Source: JASHVB01 sp035535035 (lineage in GTDB: Bacteria; Pseudomonadota; Alphaproteobacteria; Acetobacterales; Acetobacteraceae). Taken from it: a stretch of 64,000 bases of DNA. Of the stretch, positions 44,585 through 52,177 are shown piece after piece; the stretch's first letter is position 1; each line of letters opens with the position of its first letter. Position numbers and translations under genes: made by a program. The DNA lies in NCBI GenBank assembly GCA_035535035.1, contig DATLQW010000224.1, forward strand, positions 9,917 to 73,916, written 5' to 3'. Below the pieces are notes generated by a model. The model was not told the DNA's origin. It saw only the letters and a program-made list of their open reading frames with translations, and did not search any database.

Positions 44585-46243
44585 TTAACTATGCCAGCGG
44601 AACTCCTGCGCCTTCCGCTGCGAGCCCTGGCTGAGCTTGACATTGACCAGCGCGGGCCCGTCGAACTTCATCGCCTCATCCAGCGCGCCGCGCAGGTCCT
44701 TCGGGTCCTCGACATAGATGCCCTTGCCGCCGAAGGCCGCCATCATCAGGTCGTAGCGGGCGCCCCAGATCAGCGAGTTCGGCCGCATGTTCAGCATCGG
44801 GTTATGCGGGATTTCCGGCATACCCGGCCCGATGCCGCCATTGTTGAACACCACGATCTTGGCCGGCATTCCGTAACGGCATAGCGTCTCCATCTCCATG
44901 CCGGAGAAGCCGATCGCCGAGTCGCCCGAGACATGCACGACCGGCCGGTCCGGATGCACGACGCAGGCGGCGATGACGATGCCCAGGCCCACGCCCATCG
45001 TGCCATAACTGCCGGCGTCCAACCGCGAGCGCGGCAGAAAATTCGGCAACTGGGTGCGGCCGATGTCCATCGTGCCCGCGCCCTCGCTGCAGATGATCGC
45101 GTTTTTCGGCGTCCAGGCCGCGACGTCCCGCAACAGCCGGTAGTAACCGCCCGGCGCCGAGTCGTCGGCGATCTGCGGTGCGATCATCGCCGCGTTCTCG
45201 GCCGACTTCTTGGTGATCGCCGCGCGCCACGGCGTCTCCTTCGGGTAGAACCATTGACGCTGGGTCAGGCCCTGATTGAGCTGCCCGACGATCGCCTTGC
45301 CGTCGCCGACCAGCGCGACCTCGGCCGGCTTGTTCTGGTGCATCGCCTCCGCCTCGATGTCGAGCTGGATGACCCGCACGTCCTTGTTGTAGCGCGGCGG
45401 CAGGCCGAAATGCATGATCCAGTTGAAGCGCGCGCCCATCAGGAAGACGACATCGGCGTTCTGCAGCGCGAGGCTGCGCGCCGCGCCGACCGACAGCGGA
45501 TGGTCGTCGGGCATGACGCCCTTGCCCATCGGCGAGGCCAGGAACGGCACTTGCGTGCGCTCGATGAACGCGCGCACCTCGTCCTCGGCGTGCGAGTAGG
45601 CCATGCCCTTGCCGATGATCACCAGCGGCCGTTCGGCCGATTGCAGCACGTCCAGCGCCTGCTCGATATACGCCGGCATCGTCTGGATGCGCGGCGGTTC
45701 CGGGCATTTCGCGACCTGCATCGCCTTGTCCACGTCGCACCCGCCGGTGATGATATCGTCGGGAATGTCGAGATACGCGGCACCGGGCCGCCCGTAGATC
45801 GATTGTCTGACCGCCATCTCCACATAGAACGGGATGCGGTGAACATGCTCTATGCCGTGCGCCCATTTGCACAGCGGCGTCGCGGCCAACACCTGGCGCT
45901 CCTCCTGGAAGGCGCCCATGCCGTTGCGGTAGGTCTCCGATGCGCCGCCGATCAATAGCATCGGCCAGCAATTCTGCTGCGCGTTCGCCAGTCCGGCGAG
46001 GCCGTGGATGACGCCGGGGCCGGTCACGGTGATGCACGAGCCCGGGCGGCCGGTCAGGTAGCCGACCGCACCGGCGGCATAGGACGCGGTTTGCTCGTTG
46101 CGCATGCCGATATAGGGAAGGCCGACCTTTTGCGCTGCCTCGGCGAGCGGACCGACCGGGAACCCGACCACGCCGAACATGAATTGCACGCCTTGTTCCT
46201 TGAGGCTTTTCGCCAGCAAGTCGGCACCTTTGATCTCAGCCAT
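44585..46243 (-). CDS. TPP-dependent enzyme, 2-hydroxyacyl-CoA lyase/oxalyl-CoA decarboxylase type
   Basis: A 552-residue ThDP enzyme. The N-terminal catalytic Glu is in GMRNEQTASYAAGAVGYLTG. The TPP-binding motif is HVSGDSAIGFSGMEMETLCRYG...FNNGG. GDSAxGFSGME and CRY are shared by oxalyl-CoA decarboxylases and 2-hydroxyacyl-CoA lyases, which cannot be told apart by eye. Both act on CoA thioesters, which fits the acyl-CoA enzymes nearby. No formyl-CoA transferase gene is adjacent. Divergent from the DUF6455 gene. Confidence 0.85.
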   Translation of the reverse strand: MAEIKGADLLAKSLKEQGVQFMFGVVGFPVGPLAEAAQKVGLPYIGMRNEQTASYAAGAVGYLTGRPGSCITVTGPGVIHGLAGLANAQQNCWPMLLIGGASETYRNGMGAFQEERQVLAATPLCKWAHGIEHVHRIPFYVEMAVRQSIYGRPGAAYLDIPDDIITGGCDVDKAMQVAKCPEPPRIQTMPAYIEQALDVLQSAERPLVIIGKGMAYSHAEDEVRAFIERTQVPFLASPMGKGVMPDDHPLSVGAARSLALQNADVVFLMGARFNWIMHFGLPPRYNKDVRVIQLDIEAEAMHQNKPAEVALVGDGKAIVGQLNQGLTQRQWFYPKETPWRAAITKKSAENAAMIAPQIADDSAPGGYYRLLRDVAAWTPKNAIICSEGAGTMDIGRTQLPNFLPRSRLDAGSYGTMGVGLGIVIAACVVHPDRPVVHVSGDSAIGFSGMEMETLCRYGMPAKIVVFNNGGIGPGMPEIPHNPMLNMRPNSLIWGARYDLMMAAFGGKGIYVEDPKDLRGALDEAMKFDGPALVNVKLSQGSQRKAQEFRWHS

Positions 46244-46547
46244 GTTTCCTCCTGTCGTTGGGCAACTGCGATTGGGCCCGGTTACGAAAAAATCCGAACG
46301 GCGGTCACCTTACGCATATTTGGCGCCGCGGCAAATGGAGGTGTCCCCGGCGGGATCTCGTTGCGCCGCCGCCATCAGTCATCGCGGCGCGCCAGAGCCG
46401 GCCGGGTCGTCACGCGGCGTCGCGCCGAACGCATGTCCGGGTAGCCGGCGCCGGGCGGCCACGGATCGAATACCGCACCGCCAACTCAACATGGAACGGA
46501 CTCCGGCCGCCGTGGCGCGCGCATTTCCGCCGAACCCGTGCCATTGT
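46244..46547. other. Divergent non-coding region, no gene seen
   Basis: About 300 bases between the lyase gene and the FNR-type box. I see no open frame worth calling and no hairpin. It probably contains the lyase promoter. Confidence 0.5.
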
Positions 46548-46561
46548 TTGATCTGGATCAA
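46548..46561. promoter_or_regulatory. Perfect FNR/FixK-type box TTGATCTGGATCAA
   Basis: TTGAT-N4-ATCAA, the consensus of FNR, Anr, Dnr and FixK regulators, extended by flanking T and A (46547-46562). It lies 58 bases before the DUF6455 start codon, so the site is at a position expected for activation (near -40) if transcription starts about 15-20 bases before the start codon. Confidence 0.75.
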
Positions 46562-46619
46562 AGCCGCCGCGCGGTCGGGCTTCGTAACCTCTCCGGATCG
46601 CATCGTTTTGGGAGGTCCC

Positions 46620-47036
46620 ATGAGCCAAACGCAATCAGCCCTCGCCAACCCCGGCCTGCTTGGACGCGTGCTCGATTGGGTGCGGGCGCGGTGCGGGGCA
46701 GGCGATGAACTCGCCACGTTGTCGCGCGACGAGATCCGGGATCTGGCCAGCGACCTGGCGCTCGGGGAGGACGATCTTCTGGCGCTGTCGTCGAACCTGG
46801 CCGACAACACCGTGCTGATGGAGGGCATGATGCGTGCCCGCGGCTTCGAGCCAGCGCAGGTGCGGCGGTCCTTCGGGACGATGATGCGCGATGTGGAGCG
46901 TGTTTGCTCCCGCTGCCGGGCGACCGGCAGGTGTCGCCGCGAACTGGAGGCTGGCACGGCGGCGGAGCATGCCGGCGAATATTGCCCGAACGCCGGCACG
47001 TTCAACGACATGATCAAGGACGCAACGGTGCGGTAG
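46620..47036 (+). CDS. DUF6455-family small cysteine protein, likely FNR/FixK-controlled
   Basis: A 138-residue cytoplasmic protein. The C-terminal half has VCSRCRATGRCRREL and EYCPNAGTF, a CxxCxxxxxC plus C pattern typical of DUF6455, which could hold a metal or an Fe-S cluster. The N-terminal half is helical. Function unknown. A GGAGG precedes the ATG. The FNR/FixK-type box just upstream implies expression at low oxygen or in response to nitric oxide. Confidence 0.75.
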   Translation: MSQTQSALANPGLLGRVLDWVRARCGAGDELATLSRDEIRDLASDLALGEDDLLALSSNLADNTVLMEGMMRARGFEPAQVRRSFGTMMRDVERVCSRCRATGRCRRELEAGTAAEHAGEYCPNAGTFNDMIKDATVR

Positions 47037-47062
47037 TGCGCGGCGACGACGGGGAGCCGAAT

Positions 47063-47533
47063 CTAACGGGCAGGATCCGGCCGGCCGGCACGATGGTACG
47101 GATGGCCGGCAGCAATCGACCGCGCGCGATACAATTGCTCCGCCAGCATGGCGCGCACCAGCAGGTGCGGCCAGGTCAATGCGCCCAGCGACAGCACGTA
47201 GTCGGCGCGGGCGATCGCCGCTGCATCCAGTCCCTCGGCGCCGCCGACGAGGAAGCACAGCTTGCGGCCCGATCCCAGCCAGCGTTCCAGCAGGGTCGCG
47301 AGGCGCGCACTGTCCGGCGCCTCGCCGCTGCTGTCGAGCGCCACCGCAAAGGCCGCTTCCGGCAGTGCCGCCAGCAGTGCGGCGGCCTCGCGGCGCTTGA
47401 TCTCGGTCGGAGTGCCGTGCGCCTCGGGAATTTCGGTGAGCGCGAGCGCCGGCCGCAACCGCGCCTGGTAGCGCGCGAACAGCGTGGCCTCCGGGCCTTC
47501 GCGCTGCCGGCCCACGGCGATCAGGCGCATCAT
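47063..47533 (-). CDS. rlmH: RlmH, 23S rRNA pseudouridine-1915 N3-methyltransferase
   Basis: A 156-residue SPOUT methyltransferase. MRLIAVGRQREGPE, then the C-terminal trefoil-knot motif FLVGGAEGLD, YVLSLGALTWPHLLVRAMLAEQLYRA and HPYHRAGR are diagnostic. The gene uses ATG at 47533 or the adjacent one at 47530. The usual partner rsfS is not seen here. Confidence 0.94.
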   Translation of the reverse strand: MMRLIAVGRQREGPEATLFARYQARLRPALALTEIPEAHGTPTEIKRREAAALLAALPEAAFAVALDSSGEAPDSARLATLLERWLGSGRKLCFLVGGAEGLDAAAIARADYVLSLGALTWPHLLVRAMLAEQLYRARSIAAGHPYHRAGRPDPAR

Positions 47534-47753
47534 CGCGTTGCCTCGCAGCCGGCGGATTGGCAACTCTGCCCCAGGATGGCAAAGCATGCGTTACGCGGCG
47601 GGGAAGGGGTAGGCATGGACCGGCCCACGCGGCAAGGAAGGTTCGAAGCCGGCGATGCCGCGCCGGCGATCCGGTAACGCATCCCGCCGATCGCAGCTTC
47701 CTCAAACAAACCGTGCGGGACTGGCTCGCCCGGCAGAAGACAGGGGAACGACC

Positions 47754-48140
47754 ATGGTTGTGATCACCACCACCAATCCGCCGGCAGTGCGCGCGCCGAC
47801 CGGTTATTCGCATGGCATCCTTGTGGAAGGTGCCATGCGCCGGCTGATCGTCTCCGGTCAGGTCGGTCTGGCCGCCGATGGCGGCGTGCCGGCCACCGGT
47901 GAGGGGCAGATCGCCCAGGCTTTCGCCAATCTGCGCGCCGTGCTCGACGCGAACGGCATGGCTATCACCAACGTGGTGAAGACCACGACGTTCCTCACCG
48001 ACCGGGCTTTGCTGCCGGCGTTCCGCGCGGCGCGCGGCGCGGTGTTCGCCGACCATGCGCCGGCTTCCACATTGCTGTTCGTTGCCGGCCTCGCCGATCC
48101 GCGTTTCATGGTGGAGATCGAGGCGGAGGCGGTGGCGTGA
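47754..48140 (+). CDS. RidA-family protein lacking the catalytic Arg
   Basis: A 128-residue YjgF/RidA-fold protein. GQIAQAFANLRAVLDANGM, VVKTTTFLTDRALLPAFRAARGAVF and the C-terminal FMVEIEAEAV are typical. The position of the catalytic Arg of RidA (PAR[S/T] in E. coli) is Ser here (APASTLLFVAGL), so it is likely one of the non-deaminase Rid subfamilies. Ligand unknown. Confidence 0.85.
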   Translation: MVVITTTNPPAVRAPTGYSHGILVEGAMRRLIVSGQVGLAADGGVPATGEGQIAQAFANLRAVLDANGMAITNVVKTTTFLTDRALLPAFRAARGAVFADHAPASTLLFVAGLADPRFMVEIEAEAVA

Positions 48141-48261
48141 CGGCTCCCTGATCGGGCTGTGCCAGCGTCCGTCGCGTCGCCGGGGAGGACGGTTGCGCCG
48201 CCGTACAATTCGGCCGGTCCGAATTCCCTCCGCGGCCGGCGACCTTAAGCAGCCGGCGACC

Positions 48262-49224
48262 TTAAGCGGAGTGCCCAGGTGCGCTCGCCTTGTCGATCTG
48301 GGCGATGGCGTCGTTGTCCAGCTTGATCCGCGGCGCCCCCATGATCTCGCGCAACTGGTCGAGATTGGTTGCACTGGCGATCGGCGCCGTGATGCTCGGC
48401 CGGGCGATCATCCAGGCCAGCGCGACCTGCGCGGGCTTTGCGTTGCAGCGTTGGGCGACGTCGTCCAGCGCGGCCAGCACGCGCAGTCCGTCGTCGTTGA
48501 GGTATTTTGCCACGCGTGAGCCGCGCGTGCGGCCCTCGGCGTCAGCGGGCGAGCGATATTTGCCGGTGAGGAAGCCGCTGGCCAGGGAATAGAAGGGGAT
48601 GACGCCGACCGTCTCCTTCAGGCAGAGATTTTCCAGTTCTCCTTCGTAGCCCTGGCGTTCCACCAGATTGTACTGCGGCTGCAGGCTCTGATAGCGCGGC
48701 AGGCCCTGCGCCGTGCTGATCCGCAACGATTCCGCCAGCCGCGCGGCGCTGAAATTGGACGCGCCGATCTCGCGGACCTTGCCTTGCCTGATCAGCTCGG
48801 CATAGGCCGACAGCGTCTCCTCGATCGGCGTGTCCGGATCGTCGCGGTGCGATTGGTACAGGTCGATATAATCGGTCTGCAGCCGGCGCAGCGACGCCTC
48901 GACCGCGTGCATCATGTAAGTGCGGGACAGGCCCTTCTTGCCGGGGCCCATCTCGATGCCGAGCTTGGTGGCGACGATGACCTTGCCGCGGTTGCCGCGC
49001 GCCTTCATCCAGTTGCCGAGGATGGTTTCCGACTCGCCACCCTGGTTGCCGGGATGAAAGCGCGAATAGACGTCGGCGCTATCGATGAAGTTGAAACCGG
49101 CGGCGACGAACGCATCAAGCAGGGCGAACGAGGTTTTCTCGTCGGCGGTCCAGCCGAACACGTTGCCGCCGAAGGCGAGCGGCGCGATTTGCAGCGATGA
49201 TTGGCCAAGCCTGCGCTTTTCCAT
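48262..49224 (-). CDS. Aldo/keto reductase
   Basis: A 320-residue AKR. The catalytic tetrad is visible: Asp and Tyr in FIDSADVYSRFHPG, Lys in VIVATKLG and His in DLYQSHRDD. IGASNFSAARL and PFYSLASGFLTGKYR are family motifs. NADPH-dependent reduction of an aldehyde or ketone, substrate unknown. Start at 49224 (MEKRRLGQSSL) preferred. The longer frame would read the repeat upstream. Confidence 0.9.
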   Translation of the reverse strand: MEKRRLGQSSLQIAPLAFGGNVFGWTADEKTSFALLDAFVAAGFNFIDSADVYSRFHPGNQGGESETILGNWMKARGNRGKVIVATKLGIEMGPGKKGLSRTYMMHAVEASLRRLQTDYIDLYQSHRDDPDTPIEETLSAYAELIRQGKVREIGASNFSAARLAESLRISTAQGLPRYQSLQPQYNLVERQGYEGELENLCLKETVGVIPFYSLASGFLTGKYRSPADAEGRTRGSRVAKYLNDDGLRVLAALDDVAQRCNAKPAQVALAWMIARPSITAPIASATNLDQLREIMGAPRIKLDNDAIAQIDKASAPGHSA

Positions 49225-49256
49225 GCCGATGGGTCTCCAGAGCAATGTCGCGAAAT

Positions 49257-49351
49257 CCTCTCCCGCGCGCTGCGCGAAAGAGGGCAGGGTGAGGGTGCCG
49301 CGTGCGCCCCGCTTCACCCTCGCCTAACCTGTCCGGCAAGCGCCGGAGAGG
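49257..49351. repeat. 95-base palindromic intergenic repeat
   Basis: Outer arms CCTCTCCC / GGAGAGG and inner arms GCAGGGTGAGGGTG / CTTCACCCTCGCC form a long imperfect hairpin between the amidohydrolase and aldo/keto reductase genes. It is unlike the murD-type repeat in detail. Confidence 0.65.
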
Positions 49352-49353
49352 GA

Positions 49354-51069
49354 TTACGCGGAAGCGCGCACCAGCCTGCCCGGCGTGGCGCCGGTGTACT
49401 CGCCGTTCTCGAACGTTGTCGCGCCCGAAACGAGCGTCGCGCGATAGCCGTCCACGCGCTGCACCAGCCGGCGGCCGTTCTTCGGCAGGTCGTAGCGTAC
49501 TTCCGGTATGTGCAGCCGCAGCGCCTCATAGTCGATCACGTTCATGTCGGCTTTCTTCCCCGCCGCCAGGACGCCGCGATCGTGGAAGCCGAAGAAACCC
49601 GCGGTCTCGCTGGTCTGCCGCTTCACCACCAGCTCCAGCGGCAGTTTTTCCCCCCGCGTGCGGTCGCGCGCCCAGTGGATGAGCATCCAGCTCGGCACGC
49701 TGGCATCGACGATCGACGAGCAATGCGCGCCGCCGTCCGACAGGCCGAGGATCGTCGCGTCGTCCGTCAGCATGGTGCGGATGATGTCGTGATTGTCCTC
49801 GTTGTACCCGACGATCGGGAAGAACAGGAATTTCTCGGCGCCGCCGGCCAGGTAGTCGTAGGCGACCTCGTCCGGCGTGTGGTTGCCGCGCGCGGCGATC
49901 GCGGCGACGCTGTCGCGCGCCTCCGGTTCGTAGTTCGGCGGGTCGCTCATCGGGAACATGCGGTGCCAGCTTGTGGTGATGCGCTGGCGGAATTGCGACA
50001 GCCGGTGGATCAGCTCGGGCGACGGCGCTTCGCTGAGGATCCGCGCGCGCATCGCGGGGTCCTGCAGCCGCTTGATGCGCTCCTCCGCCGGCAGTTGCAG
50101 CAGCGCCTGGTAGCTCGGCCGGATGGAGAACGGGTTCAGCGCGGTGTCGATGCCCAGCAGCACGCCGACCGGGCGCCCGGCCACCTGCGCTGTCACCATC
50201 GCACCCTGCGCGCGCGCCTTGTGCACGCCATCCATCAGCCGCCGCCAACGCGCGGTGTCGGTCGGACGGTCGGTCAGCAGGAACCAGACCGGGCGGCCGG
50301 TGTCCTTGCCGAGTTTCGTCATCCATTCCAGCTCTTCGGTTTCGATGTCGAAGTCGCTGTTCACGCCGAACGCGCCGTAGCCCAGGCCCTTGAACGCGGA
50401 ACCGATGCCGAGCAATTCCTGCACTTCCGAATAGCGGCCGGGCACCATCTCGCCGGTCGGCGTCTTGTGCGAATTGGTGCGCGACGTGGTGAAGCCGAAC
50501 GCGCCGGCGCGCAGCCCTTGCGCCACCGCGCCGCGCATCGCCTCGATGTCGTCGGCGGTCGCTTTCTCGCGGTTGACCGCGCGCTCGCCCATCACATAGA
50601 CGCGCAGCGGGTGATGCGGAATCTGCGCGGCGATATCGATCGCGCGCGGCATCTGGTCCAGCGCGTCAAGATATTCCGGGAAGGTCTCCCAGTTCCATTG
50701 CAGCCCGTCGGCCAGTGCGATGCCGGGGATTTCCTCCACCGCTTCCATCAGGCCGATCAGCGAGTCATGGTCGGCATGGCGCACCGGTGCGAAGCCGACG
50801 CCGCAATTGCCGAACAGGATCGTCGTCACGCCATGCCAGGACGAGGGTGCCAACACCGGGTCCCAGGTGGCCTGGCCATCGTAGTGGGTGTGCGCATCGA
50901 CCCAGCCTGGCGTTACCAGCAATCCGTCCGCATCGATTTCGCGCCTGGCGGGGCCGGCCTTGCCGCCGACCTGGGCGATGCGATCGCCGTCGATGGCGAC
51001 GTCGCCGGTGAAACGCGCCTGGCCGGTACCATCGACGATGGTTCCGCCACGGATGACCGTGTCGTGCAT
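49354..51069 (-). CDS. Amidohydrolase, D-aminoacylase/N-acyl-D-amino-acid deacylase type
   Basis: A 571-residue metal-dependent amidohydrolase. GGTIVDGTGQARFTGDVAIDGDRI opens the fold, DAHTHYDGQATWDP carries the first metal site, LFGNCGVGFAPV follows and LSDGGAHCSS carries the late Asp. FTTSRTNSHKTPTGE is typical of D-aminoacylases. Substrate could be an N-acyl D-amino acid, but dihydropyrimidinase relatives share the fold. It lies upstream of the AKR gene in the same direction. Confidence 0.85.
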   Translation of the reverse strand: MHDTVIRGGTIVDGTGQARFTGDVAIDGDRIAQVGGKAGPARREIDADGLLVTPGWVDAHTHYDGQATWDPVLAPSSWHGVTTILFGNCGVGFAPVRHADHDSLIGLMEAVEEIPGIALADGLQWNWETFPEYLDALDQMPRAIDIAAQIPHHPLRVYVMGERAVNREKATADDIEAMRGAVAQGLRAGAFGFTTSRTNSHKTPTGEMVPGRYSEVQELLGIGSAFKGLGYGAFGVNSDFDIETEELEWMTKLGKDTGRPVWFLLTDRPTDTARWRRLMDGVHKARAQGAMVTAQVAGRPVGVLLGIDTALNPFSIRPSYQALLQLPAEERIKRLQDPAMRARILSEAPSPELIHRLSQFRQRITTSWHRMFPMSDPPNYEPEARDSVAAIAARGNHTPDEVAYDYLAGGAEKFLFFPIVGYNEDNHDIIRTMLTDDATILGLSDGGAHCSSIVDASVPSWMLIHWARDRTRGEKLPLELVVKRQTSETAGFFGFHDRGVLAAGKKADMNVIDYEALRLHIPEVRYDLPKNGRRLVQRVDGYRATLVSGATTFENGEYTGATPGRLVRASA

Positions 51070-51214
51070 GGCTCTCTGACTCCCTTGTGTTGGGACGAAT
51101 GGGAGACCGGTTCGGCCATGCGGTCAAGCCGAGGTCAACCATCGCAGAGGAAAGACGCAAGGCGGCGCGCGACAACACGCGGATCACATGACGCGGGTCG
51201 GGGTTCTACGTCAC

Positions 51215-51263
51215 CCGCGCGACAGCCGGGATCCATGCCGCACAGATCCCGGCTGTCGCGCGG
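51215..51263. repeat. Perfect 19-bp inverted repeat hairpin
   Basis: CCGCGCGACAGCCGGGATC (51215-51233) pairs with GATCCCGGCTGTCGCGCGG (51245-51263) around an 11-base loop. Flanking GTCA/TGAC bases are almost complementary. The design resembles the GTCATCCCCGCG-type intergenic elements of alphaproteobacteria. Confidence 0.85.
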
Positions 51264-51289
51264 GGATGACGGGCGTTGCACCCCTCGCA

Positions 51290-51323
51290 TGACAACCGGC
51301 TCACCTGTCGCCGGGCGTCGCCT
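51290..51323 (+). repeat. 34-bp repeat, left copy
   Basis: Starts TGACAACCGGCTCACC and ends GGGCGTCGCCT. It matches the inverted copy at 55342-55375 at 31 of 34 positions. The two copies bracket the lipoprotein and histidine-kinase genes. Confidence 0.75.
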
Positions 51324-51527
51324 GGGCATGACACCCGGTTGCCGAGGCGACAGCGTGCGCCGGTCCCGGGTCGGATCGCGCTTTATCGGTGCGGCTGCGG
51401 CCCGCCAGTAAAATACCGATCCTGCCCGGCGATGGACCGCTGGGTTGTCCCGGCCAAAACAGGTGGCTGGCGTGCTGCGCAATTACAGCAGACCGCCATT
51501 GGTCCGATGTGGTACACAGTCGGCCGC

Positions 51528-52082
51528 ATGCGTGTGCGTCACCACCGATTCCCGGGCTCGCGTCGCCGGAGGATGTTCGTCCTGCTGCTCGCGCTGCTGC
51601 CGGCGTGCTGCGCGCCGCCGCCTCCACCCCCGGCTCCTGCCAGGCCCGCACCCGAGGCACCCCGCCCACCGCCCCCGCACGCAGAGCGGCGCGTCCTGCG
51701 CGCCATGTGGTCCTTCCGGACCGGACCGGATGCCTGCATCGCCCTCGCCAAGGCCGGCTCGACCAGCCTACAGATCGCGGTGCGCCCGGAGGGCTTGATC
51801 CGGCTCAGCATGTCACTGCCGGGCGACCCGCCGGCCAGGCCGGTCGGACATTTCAATGGACCAGCCGGTCATTGGCTGATCTTTGGCACCCATGCCGGAC
51901 GCCGCGAGGCCATCTTCGTGCTGGGCCGGGACGAAATCTCGCTCAGCCGGATCCTGATGCTGCTCAGCGGCGGCGTGCTGAACCTGGAGCCGGCTCGCGA
52001 GGACCTGCCGATCCTGGTGCTCCCGGAATCGGGTGTCGAGGGCCAGGAATGGTTCGCTTGCGCCCGTCGTAGCGTGAATTAA
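51528..52082 (+). CDS. Small lipoprotein with proline-rich linker
   Basis: A 184-residue putative lipoprotein. A basic N-terminus, the hydrophobic LLLALLPAC lipobox (LPAC) and then a Pro/Ala-rich linker precede a small domain with MWSFRTGPDACIALAKAG, PVGHFNGPAGHWLIFGTH and EISLSRILMLLSGG. I do not recognise the domain. It ends 95 bases before the hybrid kinase start, so it may be the kinase's sensory partner or simply a neighbour. The ATG at 51573 is a less likely alternative. Confidence 0.6.
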   Translation: MRVRHHRFPGSRRRRMFVLLLALLPACCAPPPPPPAPARPAPEAPRPPPPHAERRVLRAMWSFRTGPDACIALAKAGSTSLQIAVRPEGLIRLSMSLPGDPPARPVGHFNGPAGHWLIFGTHAGRREAIFVLGRDEISLSRILMLLSGGVLNLEPAREDLPILVLPESGVEGQEWFACARRSVN

Positions 52083-52177
52083 TCGTGATAGCCGACCGGG
52101 GGTCGCCGCCGGGCGCGTTTGGGGGCCGCTACCAGACCGCAACCAGCCGTGCTGCATGTGACATAAGGAAGGTCATT

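Larger units (their letters stand above)
51070..51527. other. Intergenic region rich in inverted repeats
   Basis: About 460 bases without a supported gene. It contains the 19-bp hairpin at 51215-51263 and the first copy of the 34-bp repeat at 51290-51323, plus a further degenerate unit around 51328-51345. Confidence 0.6.
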
